Below are positions 19,949-28,885 of a stretch of 64,000 nt of DNA, piece after piece. The notes under the pieces were generated by a model. It ran no database searches. It saw only the letters and a list, made by a program, of their open reading frames with translations, and had not been told where the DNA came from. Location: positions 41,588,157 to 41,652,156 of the forward strand of contig OX424562.1 in NCBI GenBank assembly GCA_949152475.1. Reading direction: 5' to 3'. Both the position numbers and the translations under genes were made by a program. The stretch's first letter is position 1; each line of letters begins with the position of its first letter. Source of the DNA: Terebella lapidaria. Its lineage: Eukaryota > Annelida > Polychaeta > Terebellida > Terebellidae.

Positions 19949-21795
19949 ATTTTGCCAATCTGATCAATGACGATCTGATAATGAGCGTTGCACAAAGCTG
20001 TAGCTACAAGCCACCCGGTAAGGATGAAAGCAGCATTGGTGCTACATGCGACTCCAGGAACCCTGAGTCCGATGCTCAGGCCAAACTCCAACGTCTGAGG
20101 GCAGAGCTGGCGTATTATAAGAACCAGGAGGAAGTAGCTCTTCGAAAGCAAGATCTGCACTGTTCGAGAGACCAGAGGAAGTCAGGAAAGGCGAAGTATG
20201 AGTCAAACACCGGGTACGAAGACTTCAGATCATCATTAGAAATGGAACCATCAGGAGGATCAGCTTTTCCGACAGACAAGATGAGGGGCTGTTACCCGAT
20301 AGGTAATGTCTACCGCCGTCAGCCTCAGTTTCCCTCAGAATCAGGGTCATCAGGACAGGAGGAAAAGCATGTTCCAGGTCGTTCCATGGGAGCGCCATCA
20401 TTGTCTAGGGACCGAAAACCACTTCACGGCATGTTTCCAGGGCAGGGCCAGTTCCAGCGGCCCACACGTGACTATTCTGCTGAGTGGGGAAGGCTGTACC
20501 AGTCGCCCACTGGACGACGACAGCAGGACAACGGTTCGGGGCCATTGCAACGAAGACCGAGACAAAACCCTCCACTGGAGCGGGAAGATTGTCGGGGAAG
20601 ACCTGAGCCACAACGTCCAGGGCGCCAGCATTCACCACCAGCAAGACGACGACCAAGAGGATGCTACTCCTCTGCAGAGAGTGACTCCAGTGACGAGGAG
20701 TTGGTTAGCTCAGAGTCCAGCACGGAGGAATCCGAGGATGACATGGAACATGCGGTGGGACATCAGCACCGAAGACGGAGGAGGAGTCCTCCCGCGCCAA
20801 AGATGGTTACATTCAATGGTGATTCCTCACAGTGGAGGGCCTTTAGCTTTCAATTCAAGCAGACTGTCAGAGCGCACCATCTGCCCGACAGAGCCCGCCT
20901 TGAATACCTGATGGCATGTCTGAGAGACAAAGCGATAGCATTTGTCAGCACACGACCACGTCATGTCCGCCATGACTATCACCTGCTATTGAGGGCACTG
21001 AAGAAGAGATACGGACATGGTGACACGGCGAAGAATCTCAGGAAGCAGCTGCATCATGTTAAGCAGGAAGAACAGGAGTCCCTCGATGATTTTGCGGACC
21101 GAGTGTATCGTCTTACTCTGGATGGATACCCAGGGATCGGTACAAGGATGATGAACGAGTTTGCTGTGGACGCTTTTCTGAGGGGTTGCCGAGATCGATC
21201 AGCAGCATTCCATGCTGGGGACAAGGATCCCAAGAGCATAAGCAAGGCATTGGCTCATGTGAAGAAGGCTATCTGTAACCATAAAATCTTCGGTTACTCT
21301 ACCAAGGGGTCAGCCTCGACCCGACAGGTTCATTTTGAACAGGAGTATGAGGAAGTGCCAGTCCGCCAAGCGGTGACAAGGGACCGTTCAGGACGGGAAC
21401 GTCTGGTAGCTACTGATAAGAGTGTTCATCAGGAGAATCTGCCATCATTTGGAGAAGATGCATTCTGTGAGAAGCTGTCAAAAGCTCTGGCATCAAGCAT
21501 GAAGGATATGTTTGTGACAAACATGCAAGAGATCCAGAATGTTCTGAGACAAAATAGGGTCACCTTCAGGTCACCTACTCCAAGAGGATGTTTCCGTTGT
21601 GGGAAGCGAGATCATATGCAAGCCGACGGTCCTTTGAAATCTGAGAAATCGGGGTCACTAGTTTGTTTCAACTGTGGTGAGGAAGGTCATTTCCGAAGAG
21701 ATTGTAACAAAGGATGTCGGGGGTCGACTTCACCAAACAGAGGGGGTCATTTAAACTCGAGCGGGGCGAGTCCACTGGCCAAGACTCAGCCCTAG
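19949..21795 (+). CDS. gypsy Gag, main part (capsid and zinc knuckles)
   Basis: Same frame as the N-terminal piece at 12682-12829. It has a short coiled coil (AKLQRLRAELAYYKNQEEVA), a long Arg/Pro/Ser-rich linker, a Ty3-type capsid region (about nt 20800-21290: FNGDSSQWRAFSFQFKQTV, LMACLRDKAIAF, YGHGDTAKNLRKQL, ESLDDFADRVYRLTLDGYPG) and two zinc knuckles: a degenerate CFRCGKRDHMQADGP that lacks its last Cys, and a canonical CFNCGEEGHFRRDC (about nt 21665-21706). Stop at 21795. This assembles and packages the element's RNA. No internal lesion other than the LINE was seen. Confidence 0.92.
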
Positions 21796-22196
21796 ATCTC
21801 AACCTCGTGGCCAGAAGCAAAGAAATCGTAAACGTGGGAACGACGAAGTCTAAGCGTGTAGGAGATGGCAAGTCACCTCAAGCACCAGACCATTTTGACC
21901 AGCTTTGCACCTCATTCCGGAAGCACTCTTTGACTGGGGATAGTCCGGGCAACAGGGAAATCCAGGAAGGGTCCATATCTGAGCAGGGGGAGGCATCAAG
22001 TGAATCCGGATTCCAAGCAGTTGGAATAGACAAGAGTGTTGACAATGGGGGTAGAATTCCGGATGGAGTTATCTGCCTGGAACCACATCACTTGGTTCAG
22101 CCTCCGGACAGTCAGAGTGCCGAAGGCATTGTTGTAGGGTGTAATGGGAGCCCAGGAACTCCACCCCAATTGGATGGCACCTGCACCTGCAGATGA
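21714..22196 (+). CDS. Open frame bridging gag and protease
   Basis: 160 codons in a different frame from gag, overlapping its end by 82 nt and overlapping the protease frame by 53 nt. The composition (Ser/Gly/Glu-rich linker) has no domain. The overlaps fit frameshift-mediated Gag-Pol expression, but the frame could equally be a product of decay. Confidence 0.4.
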   Translation: MSGVDFTKQRGSFKLERGESTGQDSALDLNLVARSKEIVNVGTTKSKRVGDGKSPQAPDHFDQLCTSFRKHSLTGDSPGNREIQEGSISEQGEASSESGFQAVGIDKSVDNGGRIPDGVICLEPHHLVQPPDSQSAEGIVVGCNGSPGTPPQLDGTCTCR

Positions 22197-23061
22197 GACT
22201 GAACAAGTACTTGAAGAGCAAGGGGTACCTGGGAAGGTCCAGCCAGTGGAAATGAAGGCAGGCATATCAATTCACATTCCAGTCATGGTAGGAGGTCACT
22301 GCTTGAGGGGCACAGTTGATACTGGGGCCCAGGCGACTATCATTAGCACTAGGATAGCGGCTGTATGTGGACTGATTATTACGGCAAATACTCCAAGAAT
22401 TAAACTTAGTGGAGCATTTCAGGGCCCAGGCACGATGGGTATGCTGTTATGCAATGTGAAGATGACCATTGGTCAGAGCAGCTTCGACTGGGATTTGATA
22501 GCATCCGATATCACAGATGATATATTGTTGGGCAACTATCTGCTTACAGCAAGAGAAGCAATAATCAATCTCAATAATGCAACAATCCAGTTTAGAAAAG
22601 ACTTGGTGAGCTTCCAGTCTTCCGGTGAGAATTCATCTTGTGTACATAGAGTGACGGTGGCTAAGCGAACAGTGATACCACCGTGGAGTCATAAGCTCGT
22701 TCCTTGCACGGTTGCAGGTACTTGCAACCAAGGTCCTGATCATGTGATAGAAACCATCTCGTTGAATGATCCACTGATGGCATCCAGGTCGCTGGTCAGT
22801 AACAATTCGGAAGCAACCTTGGATTTTTGTAATCTTTCTGATCGATTCGTGACGATGAAGAGAGGCCGATGGGTAGGAAATGCCATGGAAGTAATGCAAG
22901 TAGCGGGTACGGAACCTGTGGCGCCAGTTGAAGAAGTACTGGTGGGCCAAGTCACCAATGCTGAAGAATTGTTGGATGTTGAGGCGGTGCGGTCACAGCT
23001 ACCAGAGCATCTCGTGCAATTGTGGGAAAGTAGTAGCCAACAGCTAAGTGATGACCAGTAG
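22144..23061 (+). CDS. gypsy protease and connecting region
   Basis: A retropepsin-type aspartic protease: GTVDTGAQATIIST holds the catalytic DTGA at about nt 22318, with the flap/second half ending in DDILLGNYLL. It matures Gag and Pol. A TAG at 23059-23061 ends the frame; the same frame resumes immediately (23065-23262, MLGNLLSQYGDVFAQH, HRIDTRDAKP), which is the usual lead-in to a Ty3-type RT, so the stop is a lesion. Confidence 0.85.
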   Translation: MGAQELHPNWMAPAPADETEQVLEEQGVPGKVQPVEMKAGISIHIPVMVGGHCLRGTVDTGAQATIISTRIAAVCGLIITANTPRIKLSGAFQGPGTMGMLLCNVKMTIGQSSFDWDLIASDITDDILLGNYLLTAREAIINLNNATIQFRKDLVSFQSSGENSSCVHRVTVAKRTVIPPWSHKLVPCTVAGTCNQGPDHVIETISLNDPLMASRSLVSNNSEATLDFCNLSDRFVTMKRGRWVGNAMEVMQVAGTEPVAPVEEVLVGQVTNAEELLDVEAVRSQLPEHLVQLWESSSQQLSDDQ

Positions 23062-23064
23062 GTC

Positions 23065-24275
23065 ATGCTGGGCAACTTATTGTCACAGTATGGTGATGTT
23101 TTCGCACAACATGATTTCGATTTGGGTAGCTTTGCTGGGACGCAACACCGAATTGATACCCGCGATGCGAAGCCAGTTCATCATCGTATGCGCCGAACAT
23201 CAATTGGTTTTGAAGGGGAAGAAGCAGCTCATCTACAAAAAATGTTGAAGACATTTTGTTGACAGACAAAAATGTTGGAGTCATTGAAGAATCGCAATCA
23301 GAGTGGGCGTCGGCTCCCGTGTTGGTACGAAAAAAAGATGGTTCCGTCCGGTACTGCGTCGATTTTCGTGATTTGAATGCCAGAACGGTGAAGGATGCCT
23401 TCCCGTTACCATTGAATAGTCAGTGTTTGGATACGCTGCATGGCTCACAGTGGTTCACCACGCTTGACCTAGCCAGTGGATACTGGCAGATAGAGGTCCA
23501 CCTGGATGATCGGCATAAGACGGCATTCATTACGAAGCAAGGGTTGTTCCAACACCGACGTATGGCGTTTGGGCTTTGTAACGCGCCCGCTACGTTTCAG
23601 AGAGCCATGAACACGGTGCTAAAGGGTCTTACTTGGGATAGGGTGTTGGCGTATCTAGACGATGTGATAATACTGGCCAAGACATTCGAAGAGGGGATTG
23701 ACAATCTACAGGAAGTATTTGACCGATTTCGACATTTTAACTTGAAACTGAAACCAAAGAAGTGCTGCCTATTTCGCACTGAAGTGGATTTCCTAGGCAA
23801 AAAGGTTAACCGCGAAGGTATCACTATCACAGATCAGAAAATCAGTACGATACAGTCTTGGCCAGTCCCCGCCAACAAGAAAGAGCTGGAATCATTCCTG
23901 GGGTACATGAATTACCATCGGGAGTTTATCCCAAGGTATGCAGAGATCACAGAAGTGTTATACAAGCGAATTCATGCCAAGGACAAGTTCGTCTGGAACC
24001 AAGATCATCAGGCAGCTTTTGAGAAGCTGAAAAAGATAACCAGCTGTCATCCGTTCCTAGCCTTTCCGAACAAAGATGATGTGTTCATCCTGGATATAGA
24101 TGCCAGTGACTGGGCTATTGGGGCAGAGTTGTCTCAACTTCAAGAAGGTGTAGAAAGGACGATAGCATACTCCAGTAAAAGTTTCTCCAGCACAGAGGAA
24201 GTACTGTACGACGAGGAAAGAACTCCTTGCATTGGTCGCTTTTACAAGACAGTTTCGGTATTACCTGTTGGGTAG
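23065..24275 (+). pseudogene. gypsy reverse transcriptase and start of RNase H, frameshifted
   Basis: Starts in frame with the protease, then shifts by about 23250 (a short duplicated ACAAAAATGTTG region); the RT continues in the frame of 23256-24275: SEWASAPVLVRKKDGSVRYC, FTTLDLASGYWQI, AFGLCNAPATFQRAM and the catalytic YLDDVIILA (about nt 23650). RNase H begins with FILDIDASDWAIGAELSQ. A second single-base lesion near 24203 throws the frame; the true continuation (a TTRKELLALVAF-type segment) is in the next entry. All catalytic residues I can check are present. Confidence 0.88.
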
Positions 24276-26247
24276 ACGTTTCATCATTCGCACGGATCAC
24301 AGTAGTCTAGTGTGGTTGACGAGGTTTGAAAGCCCTGAAGGTCAACTTGCGAGATGGTTGGAAGAGATAAGTCAATATGACATGCAAATTGTTCATAGGA
24401 AGGGGGCTAAGCATGCCAATGCTGATGCCTTGTCACGGAAACCAGAAAATGACTTTTGTAGCTGTTACGAAGCTGGTGTGCATCTAGAATCGCTACCATG
24501 TGGAGGTTGTGCTTATTGTAGCAGAGTTCACAGACAGTGGGAAAGGTTTGAGTTAGATGTGGATGACGTTGTTCCGATTTCCATCAGAAGCGTGTCAGGG
24601 ACAGCGGAGTGCTTGTCGTTGGGTGTCTATTCTAAGGCCGAGCTAGCATCTTTTCAGAGAGAAGATCCAGATTTGTCTGTGATCATGAAGTGGTTGGAGA
24701 CGGGCACAGAGCCCCAACAAGCGGAACTCAGTCTGCAAGGTCCTTTTGTGAAGCGTCTATGGCGGGATCGAGCACAATTGGTTCTAAATGAAGCTTTGTA
24801 TTACCAGTGGGAGGAGAGCGGGACACCAAATCGTCTGAAACTGGTAATGCCAGAAAGTCTGAATAAGGAAGCGCTGAAGTTGGCTCATGACCACAAGACA
24901 TCGGGCCATTATGGAGTTGGCAGGACCAGAGAGCGACTGAAGTACAGTTTTTATTGGCCGCAATTGTATCTTGCCGTTCAAAATTATGTTGGGACCTGTG
25001 CTGTGTGCAGCATGAGTAAAAGGGCGAATCGAAAAGCAAGGGCAGCATTGGGAAGTTATCATGCTGGCATGCCGATGCAGAGGATCCACATCGATATGTT
25101 AGGACCATTCGTGGTAAGTAATCGTGGGAATCGGTATGTGCTTATGATCACAGATCAATTTACGAAGTGGATAGAATGTCATGCAGTACCCCATCAATCA
25201 GCTGAGCAGGTGTGTAGGACTTTGATCGACAACTTCATCAGCCGTTTTGGGATTCCGTACCAGATACACACTGACCAGGGAAGGAATTTCGATGGTAACC
25301 TCTTTCGAGAGCTGTGTGATGCCTTAGAAATCACCAAAACACGTACGACTCCTTACCACCCCAGCTCAAATGGTCAGGTTGAACGGTATAATAGAACGCT
25401 ACTTCAGGCGATTCGTAGTTACATTGGAGATGACCAGAAGTTATGGGATGTCCATCTTCCTTTACTGGGGATGGCGATGCGTAGTATGATTAATAGGAAC
25501 ACTGGGTATACACCGAACTACTTGATGCTTGGTCGGGAGGTGTCATTGCCAGATCATCTGTTCGGCGTGGCATTGGAAAATGATGGTCATAGTGGGATAC
25601 CAGAGTACGTCGTGTCATTGACGGCTAACATGAAGAAAGCTCATGATGAGGCTCGTAAACACATTAGGCAGAGCCAACAGAGACAACAGTCCACCTACAA
25701 TGAACGGCTCAATTTCCGACAGTATGATGTAGGCGACTTAGTGTATAAAATCGATTCTGCAACAAAAGTGGGTCATAGCAACAAACTACGTCCGGTCTGC
25801 ATAGGGCCCTATATAGTTCTGGAAAGGTTGTCACCAGCCCTGTATCGAATACAAGGTCGCAAGAAGTCTCGAGTAGTTCATCACGATCGGCTGAGGCTTT
25901 GCAGAGACCGAGATATCCCTCTGTGGGTCCGCCGTAAGCGACACCAACTGCAGTTGCTGGATAATCAGGACATTGAGACGAAAGATAGAGAGAACGCCTT
26001 AGACGAACTGGGATTGACAGATTTGTTTTTCTTGCCACCCATTCCTCCCGGGAATCCTACCGAGAGTCCTTCCGAGAGTCGACCTCCCGACAAGGAACAA
26101 GTGGAAGGAGCCAGGACGGAGTCGTCTTCACAAAATCCAGACAATGGTGTGGAGGAGTCGAAGAGTGTTACTCAGACTCCGAAGCGGAGCCGGAGTGGCC
26201 GAAATCTGAAGACCCCAGCGTTTTTAAAAGATTTTGTTCGGGATTAG
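24204..26247 (+). CDS. gypsy RNase H end and integrase
   Basis: Reads on from the frameshift near 24203: LLGRRFIIRTDHSSLVWL completes RNase H. The integrase has an HHCC zinc domain (H...SGHYGVGR...FYWPQL...CAVC, about nt 24889-25012), the catalytic core with D in HIDMLGPF (about 25089), D in HTDQGRNF (about 25270) and E in SSNGQVERYNRTL (about 25380), a GPY-type C-terminal module (GPYIVLERLSPALYRIQ) and a basic tail ending RSGRNLKTPAFLKDFV. It inserts the cDNA; the observed 4-bp duplication fits. Stop at 26247. No chromodomain seen. Confidence 0.92.
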
Positions 26248-26301
26248 GGCCATTCCTAATTAAGTAGGGGGAGGGGGAAGGACTATATTAAAAACTATGA
26301 A

Positions 26302-27183
26302 TTGTTTTCTCCTAGGAATATGAGCGAGTCGGAGGGTGATTTTGTGCCGGATTATGAAGAGGCTCAGGAGGAAGAGGTGGAGGAGTCAGGATTGGGAGTG
26401 GCTAGGGAGCCGAGGGAAGTGGTGGTGAAGAAAGGAGAGGAGCTGCGAGTGACTGTGGCGGGTGGCAACGAGACACGGACTGTGTCATGTGAGAAGATGG
26501 TTGCCATCGGAGGGGTGGCGAGCACTGTAGAAGCAGGAAAAGCAGGCAATGATGGAGCGGTCGCGAGCGAGGAGCCGGAGGAGCGTCGGACCGTTCAAGT
26601 TGTTCCCTGGTCAGAGGGAAGCAAAAGGAAGCGGGAAGTGTCTCCACCCGGTGTCCCGGGTCCGTCTAAGAAGAACCCGAAGGCTTGTCGCCTGTGCGGT
26701 GTAATCGTGGCGGAGAAGATGCGGCGCCACGTGAGCTCGGAGCACCTGCTGTGGTACACCAGCCCTGATCGGTGTTGCTGGACTTGCCACGTGGTGGAGG
26801 ACTCAAGCGTTTACATTGTAAACCAGCATAGTTGGGAGGTTCCTGGGCATGATCGCCATAGTGGATTCGACAACTACAACCTCCGGAAGTGGTTGGGTTT
26901 AATGAGGGGCGTGATGGAGTTTGTGATGGAATGTTTGGGATGTGGTCATGATGATGAGTTGCTCGCCTACGTGGTGGAGAAGAAGTTGTTTCCTCGAGAT
27001 CCAACTTTCGTGCTCAGCCCTCTGCAGCAAGCGTTGATGAGCTCTTACGACCGAGCGTGGGGAGTGGTTCCCCGGGTTGATTACACACTGAGGCCACCCA
27101 ACTCCGTGAGTGTTTTCACTCACTGGGCAGCATTGGCATCACTAATGGAGGGTCTCAGGAGGCAGTGCGGGTTTCCTCAGTAG
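26302..27183 (+). CDS. gypsy accessory gene: acidic/zinc-finger part, frameshifted before TatD domain
   Basis: A third gene downstream of integrase, not part of a standard Ty3 element. It has an acidic N-terminus (residues 8-30), a basic nuclear-localisation-like patch (KRKREVSPPGVPGPSKKNPK, about 108-127), a C2H2 finger CRLCGVIVAEKMRRHVSSEH (about 129-148, C-x2-C-x10-H-x4-H) and a second Cys/His cluster CCWTCHVV...NQH (about 158-176), then a helical region. The frame ends at 27183, but the next frame (27165 on) starts a TatD domain, so the intact gene probably made one zinc-finger/TatD protein similar in layout to TATDN2-like proteins. ATG at 26302 or 26320 could be the start. Confidence 0.75.
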   Translation: MFSPRNMSESEGDFVPDYEEAQEEEVEESGLGVAREPREVVVKKGEELRVTVAGGNETRTVSCEKMVAIGGVASTVEAGKAGNDGAVASEEPEERRTVQVVPWSEGSKRKREVSPPGVPGPSKKNPKACRLCGVIVAEKMRRHVSSEHLLWYTSPDRCCWTCHVVEDSSVYIVNQHSWEVPGHDRHSGFDNYNLRKWLGLMRGVMEFVMECLGCGHDDELLAYVVEKKLFPRDPTFVLSPLQQALMSSYDRAWGVVPRVDYTLRPPNSVSVFTHWAALASLMEGLRRQCGFPQ

Positions 27184-27773
27184 ACCAAGAAGTTGCATCA
27201 CCTGAGGAAGTCGTCATCGACGCCCACTGCCATGTGGACCAGATTCTGCAGAAGCGGCACCTGCTACTGGTAGAGGACAATCAGTCAGTCATGGCAGAGC
27301 TCGGGGCGATGTGCCAGTGGCAAAATTCACTACCCCTCCGTCACATCGTGTGCTCGCTGAACTTCAGGAAATCGCAGCATTGGCTGGGACGATTGATGAA
27401 GGAGGAGAGGATAGTTTTCACCATGGGCTTGCATCCTCATGAAGCCAGCATCTGCAGGACGGAGGCAGAGACCGGACAGGCCATAATGGAACTGCGTCAA
27501 TATCTGCAAGAGCCACGCTTCGTCGCTGTGGGTGAAATCGGCCTGGACTACAAGTCGCATCATTCGCAAGAGGAGAGGACAGCACAGCCTTGGGTGGTTT
27601 TTGCACCCGTGGTCGTAGTAACCGTTGGTTTTCTGCAGCTACTGGTGCTGAATCCATTTGACGCCAAGAACTCTAAATCGTTTTCATGTCCCACTTTCAC
27701 GATAAAGAATTTTATCTGGGTTTTATACATATTTGGCATTTGCTTGTACCTGGTGGTTCGCAGTTGCTGTTAG
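27165..27773 (+). pseudogene. Truncated TatD-nuclease (TATDN2-like) domain of the gypsy accessory gene
   Basis: TatD metal-dependent nuclease signatures occur in order: VIDAHCHVDQ (first metal-binding HxH, about nt 27214-27240), FTMGLHPHEA (about 27418) and FVAVGEIGLDYKSHHSQEER (about 27520-27580, with the metal-bridging Glu). The domain then stops: the second half, with its later His and Asp ligands, is missing and is replaced by a hydrophobic stretch (PVVVVTVGFLQLLVL and WVLYIFGICLYLVV) up to 27773. One frame shift separates it from the zinc-finger part. It lies between integrase and the polypurine tract, inside the LTRs, so it travels with the element. This copy cannot be an active TatD nuclease. 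Confidence 0.85.
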
Positions 27774-27834
27774 CATTCTGCGGCTATTGGGTATCGGAAT
27801 TATCGGGAGGAGTTCTTAACATGTGGGGCTCTTT

Positions 27835-27848
27835 AAAACAGGGGAGGA
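27835..27848 (+). other. Polypurine tract
   Basis: AAAACAGGGGAGGA directly precedes the 3' LTR; plus-strand DNA synthesis of LTR elements primes from such a tract. Confidence 0.8.
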
Positions 27849-28145
27849 TGTAGTGAAAATGACGTAACTTAACTTGAGTAAGCTGTATACGTGGTAGTGT
27901 GGTACCGTGCAACCCAATTGGATTAATGGGAGGCTGCACGTGACCTGCTGGTGCCTGGGAGGAAGCTTCGACTGGGCAAGAGCGTCAGTTGACCGTTGGC
28001 TTTCACCGAGTACAGAGGCATTGGACCCTGACATCGACACACACACCGGCGGCCGTCAACTCACCTGTCTGCTGGATCGGCCGACGATCAGCAGAGAGAT
28101 CAACGCAAATACAGCACAGAATTAAGGTAAACGGATTTCACTTCA
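27849..28145 (+). repeat. 3' LTR of the gypsy element
   Basis: 297 bp, differing from 9678-9973 by 5 substitutions (such as C/T near 27904, G/A near 27963, C/T near 28100) and one extra A. Followed by the GAAC duplication at 28146-28149. Confidence 0.95.
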
Positions 28146-28885
28146 GAACTATAAACTAAAAATTGTTATAACCCAGTATGTTTCTCACATACACATGTAT
28201 TGAAACGGTATGTGTTCCCTTGTCGAACTTTTCTCCTACAATCCTCGATTTTGCAAGAACTTGGAGAAAATTTGTAAATGTGTGGTGTATTGACTTCTGA
28301 TAGACAATGATTTTGATCAATTGAGTATGTTCTATTTTTGTTTGATACTATACATGTCAATAGTGTGTCTGTCTGATTGGCTGCATTCACAAGTGCTTTT
28401 GGGAAAATGTATTCTGGAGAAACTGGATCAGATCTGGACTGGTAAAAGCAATGTTTTATGTTAAAATATCCAGAAGAACAACGAGTGAGCACAACCAACA
28501 TGAAATTATGCGATCTGTTGAGCTCCGATTTGTTTTTATCTTGTTTCTTGCCTGATATACAATATGTAACTGTGAGAGCTTTACATACGAAACAAAATAT
28601 TCCTGCGGTTATGGGCGACCACCACATTGAGTGTATAACCTAGTTATACACACAACTTCATGCATGTAACTTGCATATTTGTAATGATATACCGATCATC
28701 CTAGATTCCACTAAACAAGATGTGATCTCGTATCACATATTTTCGATTGAAACTATGGATGAAGAGTGAAATATGTTATTAATCTTGGAATTAAGTAATG
28801 AAGGGATGATATAGACACATCGTGCACATTTATGGATGACACTTGCTACAAAGTGGGCGTGGGAGTTACATGTTTGAACATTGTG
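28146..28885 (+). repeat. Anonymous repeat X, copy 1, right part
   Basis: Resumes the repeat broken at 9677; AACTATAAACTAAA...TTATAACCCAGTATG aligns with ATACAACTAAATTTTATAAC (about 32620) in copy 2. Ends near the match GTTACATGTTTGAACATTG / GTTATATGCATGTTTAAGATTG (33270). No coding signal. Confidence 0.7.

Larger units (their letters stand above)
9678..28145 (+). mobile_element. Ty3/gypsy LTR retrotransposon with accessory zinc-finger/TatD gene (contains a nested LINE)
   Basis: Bounded by two near-identical ~296-bp LTRs (TGTAGTGAAA...TTTCACTTCA), with the 4-bp duplication GAAC at 9674-9677 and 28146-28149, a primer-binding-site-like TGGCGC sequence after the 5' LTR and a polypurine tract before the 3' LTR. 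Removing the element rejoins repeat X in register with its uninterrupted copies, which confirms the boundaries. Order: 5' LTR, ~2.7-kb structured leader, gag (interrupted by the LINE at 12830-19932), protease, RT-RNase H, integrase, zinc-finger plus truncated TatD gene, 3' LTR. Without the LINE the element is about 11.35 kb. By eye the LTRs differ by 5 substitutions and 1 indel, so it is recent, but pol has a stop and two frameshifts. Confidence 0.95.

Noticed and set aside
20306..20911. A 201-codon frame overlapping gag
   Set aside because: It is the out-of-frame reading of the low-complexity gag linker; the gag frame has the capsid and zinc-knuckle motifs.
27165..27773. TatD domain as an independent host TATDN gene
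   Set aside because: It lies between integrase and the polypurine tract inside matching LTRs, lacks half the domain and has no intron or separate promoter; it is retrotransposon cargo.
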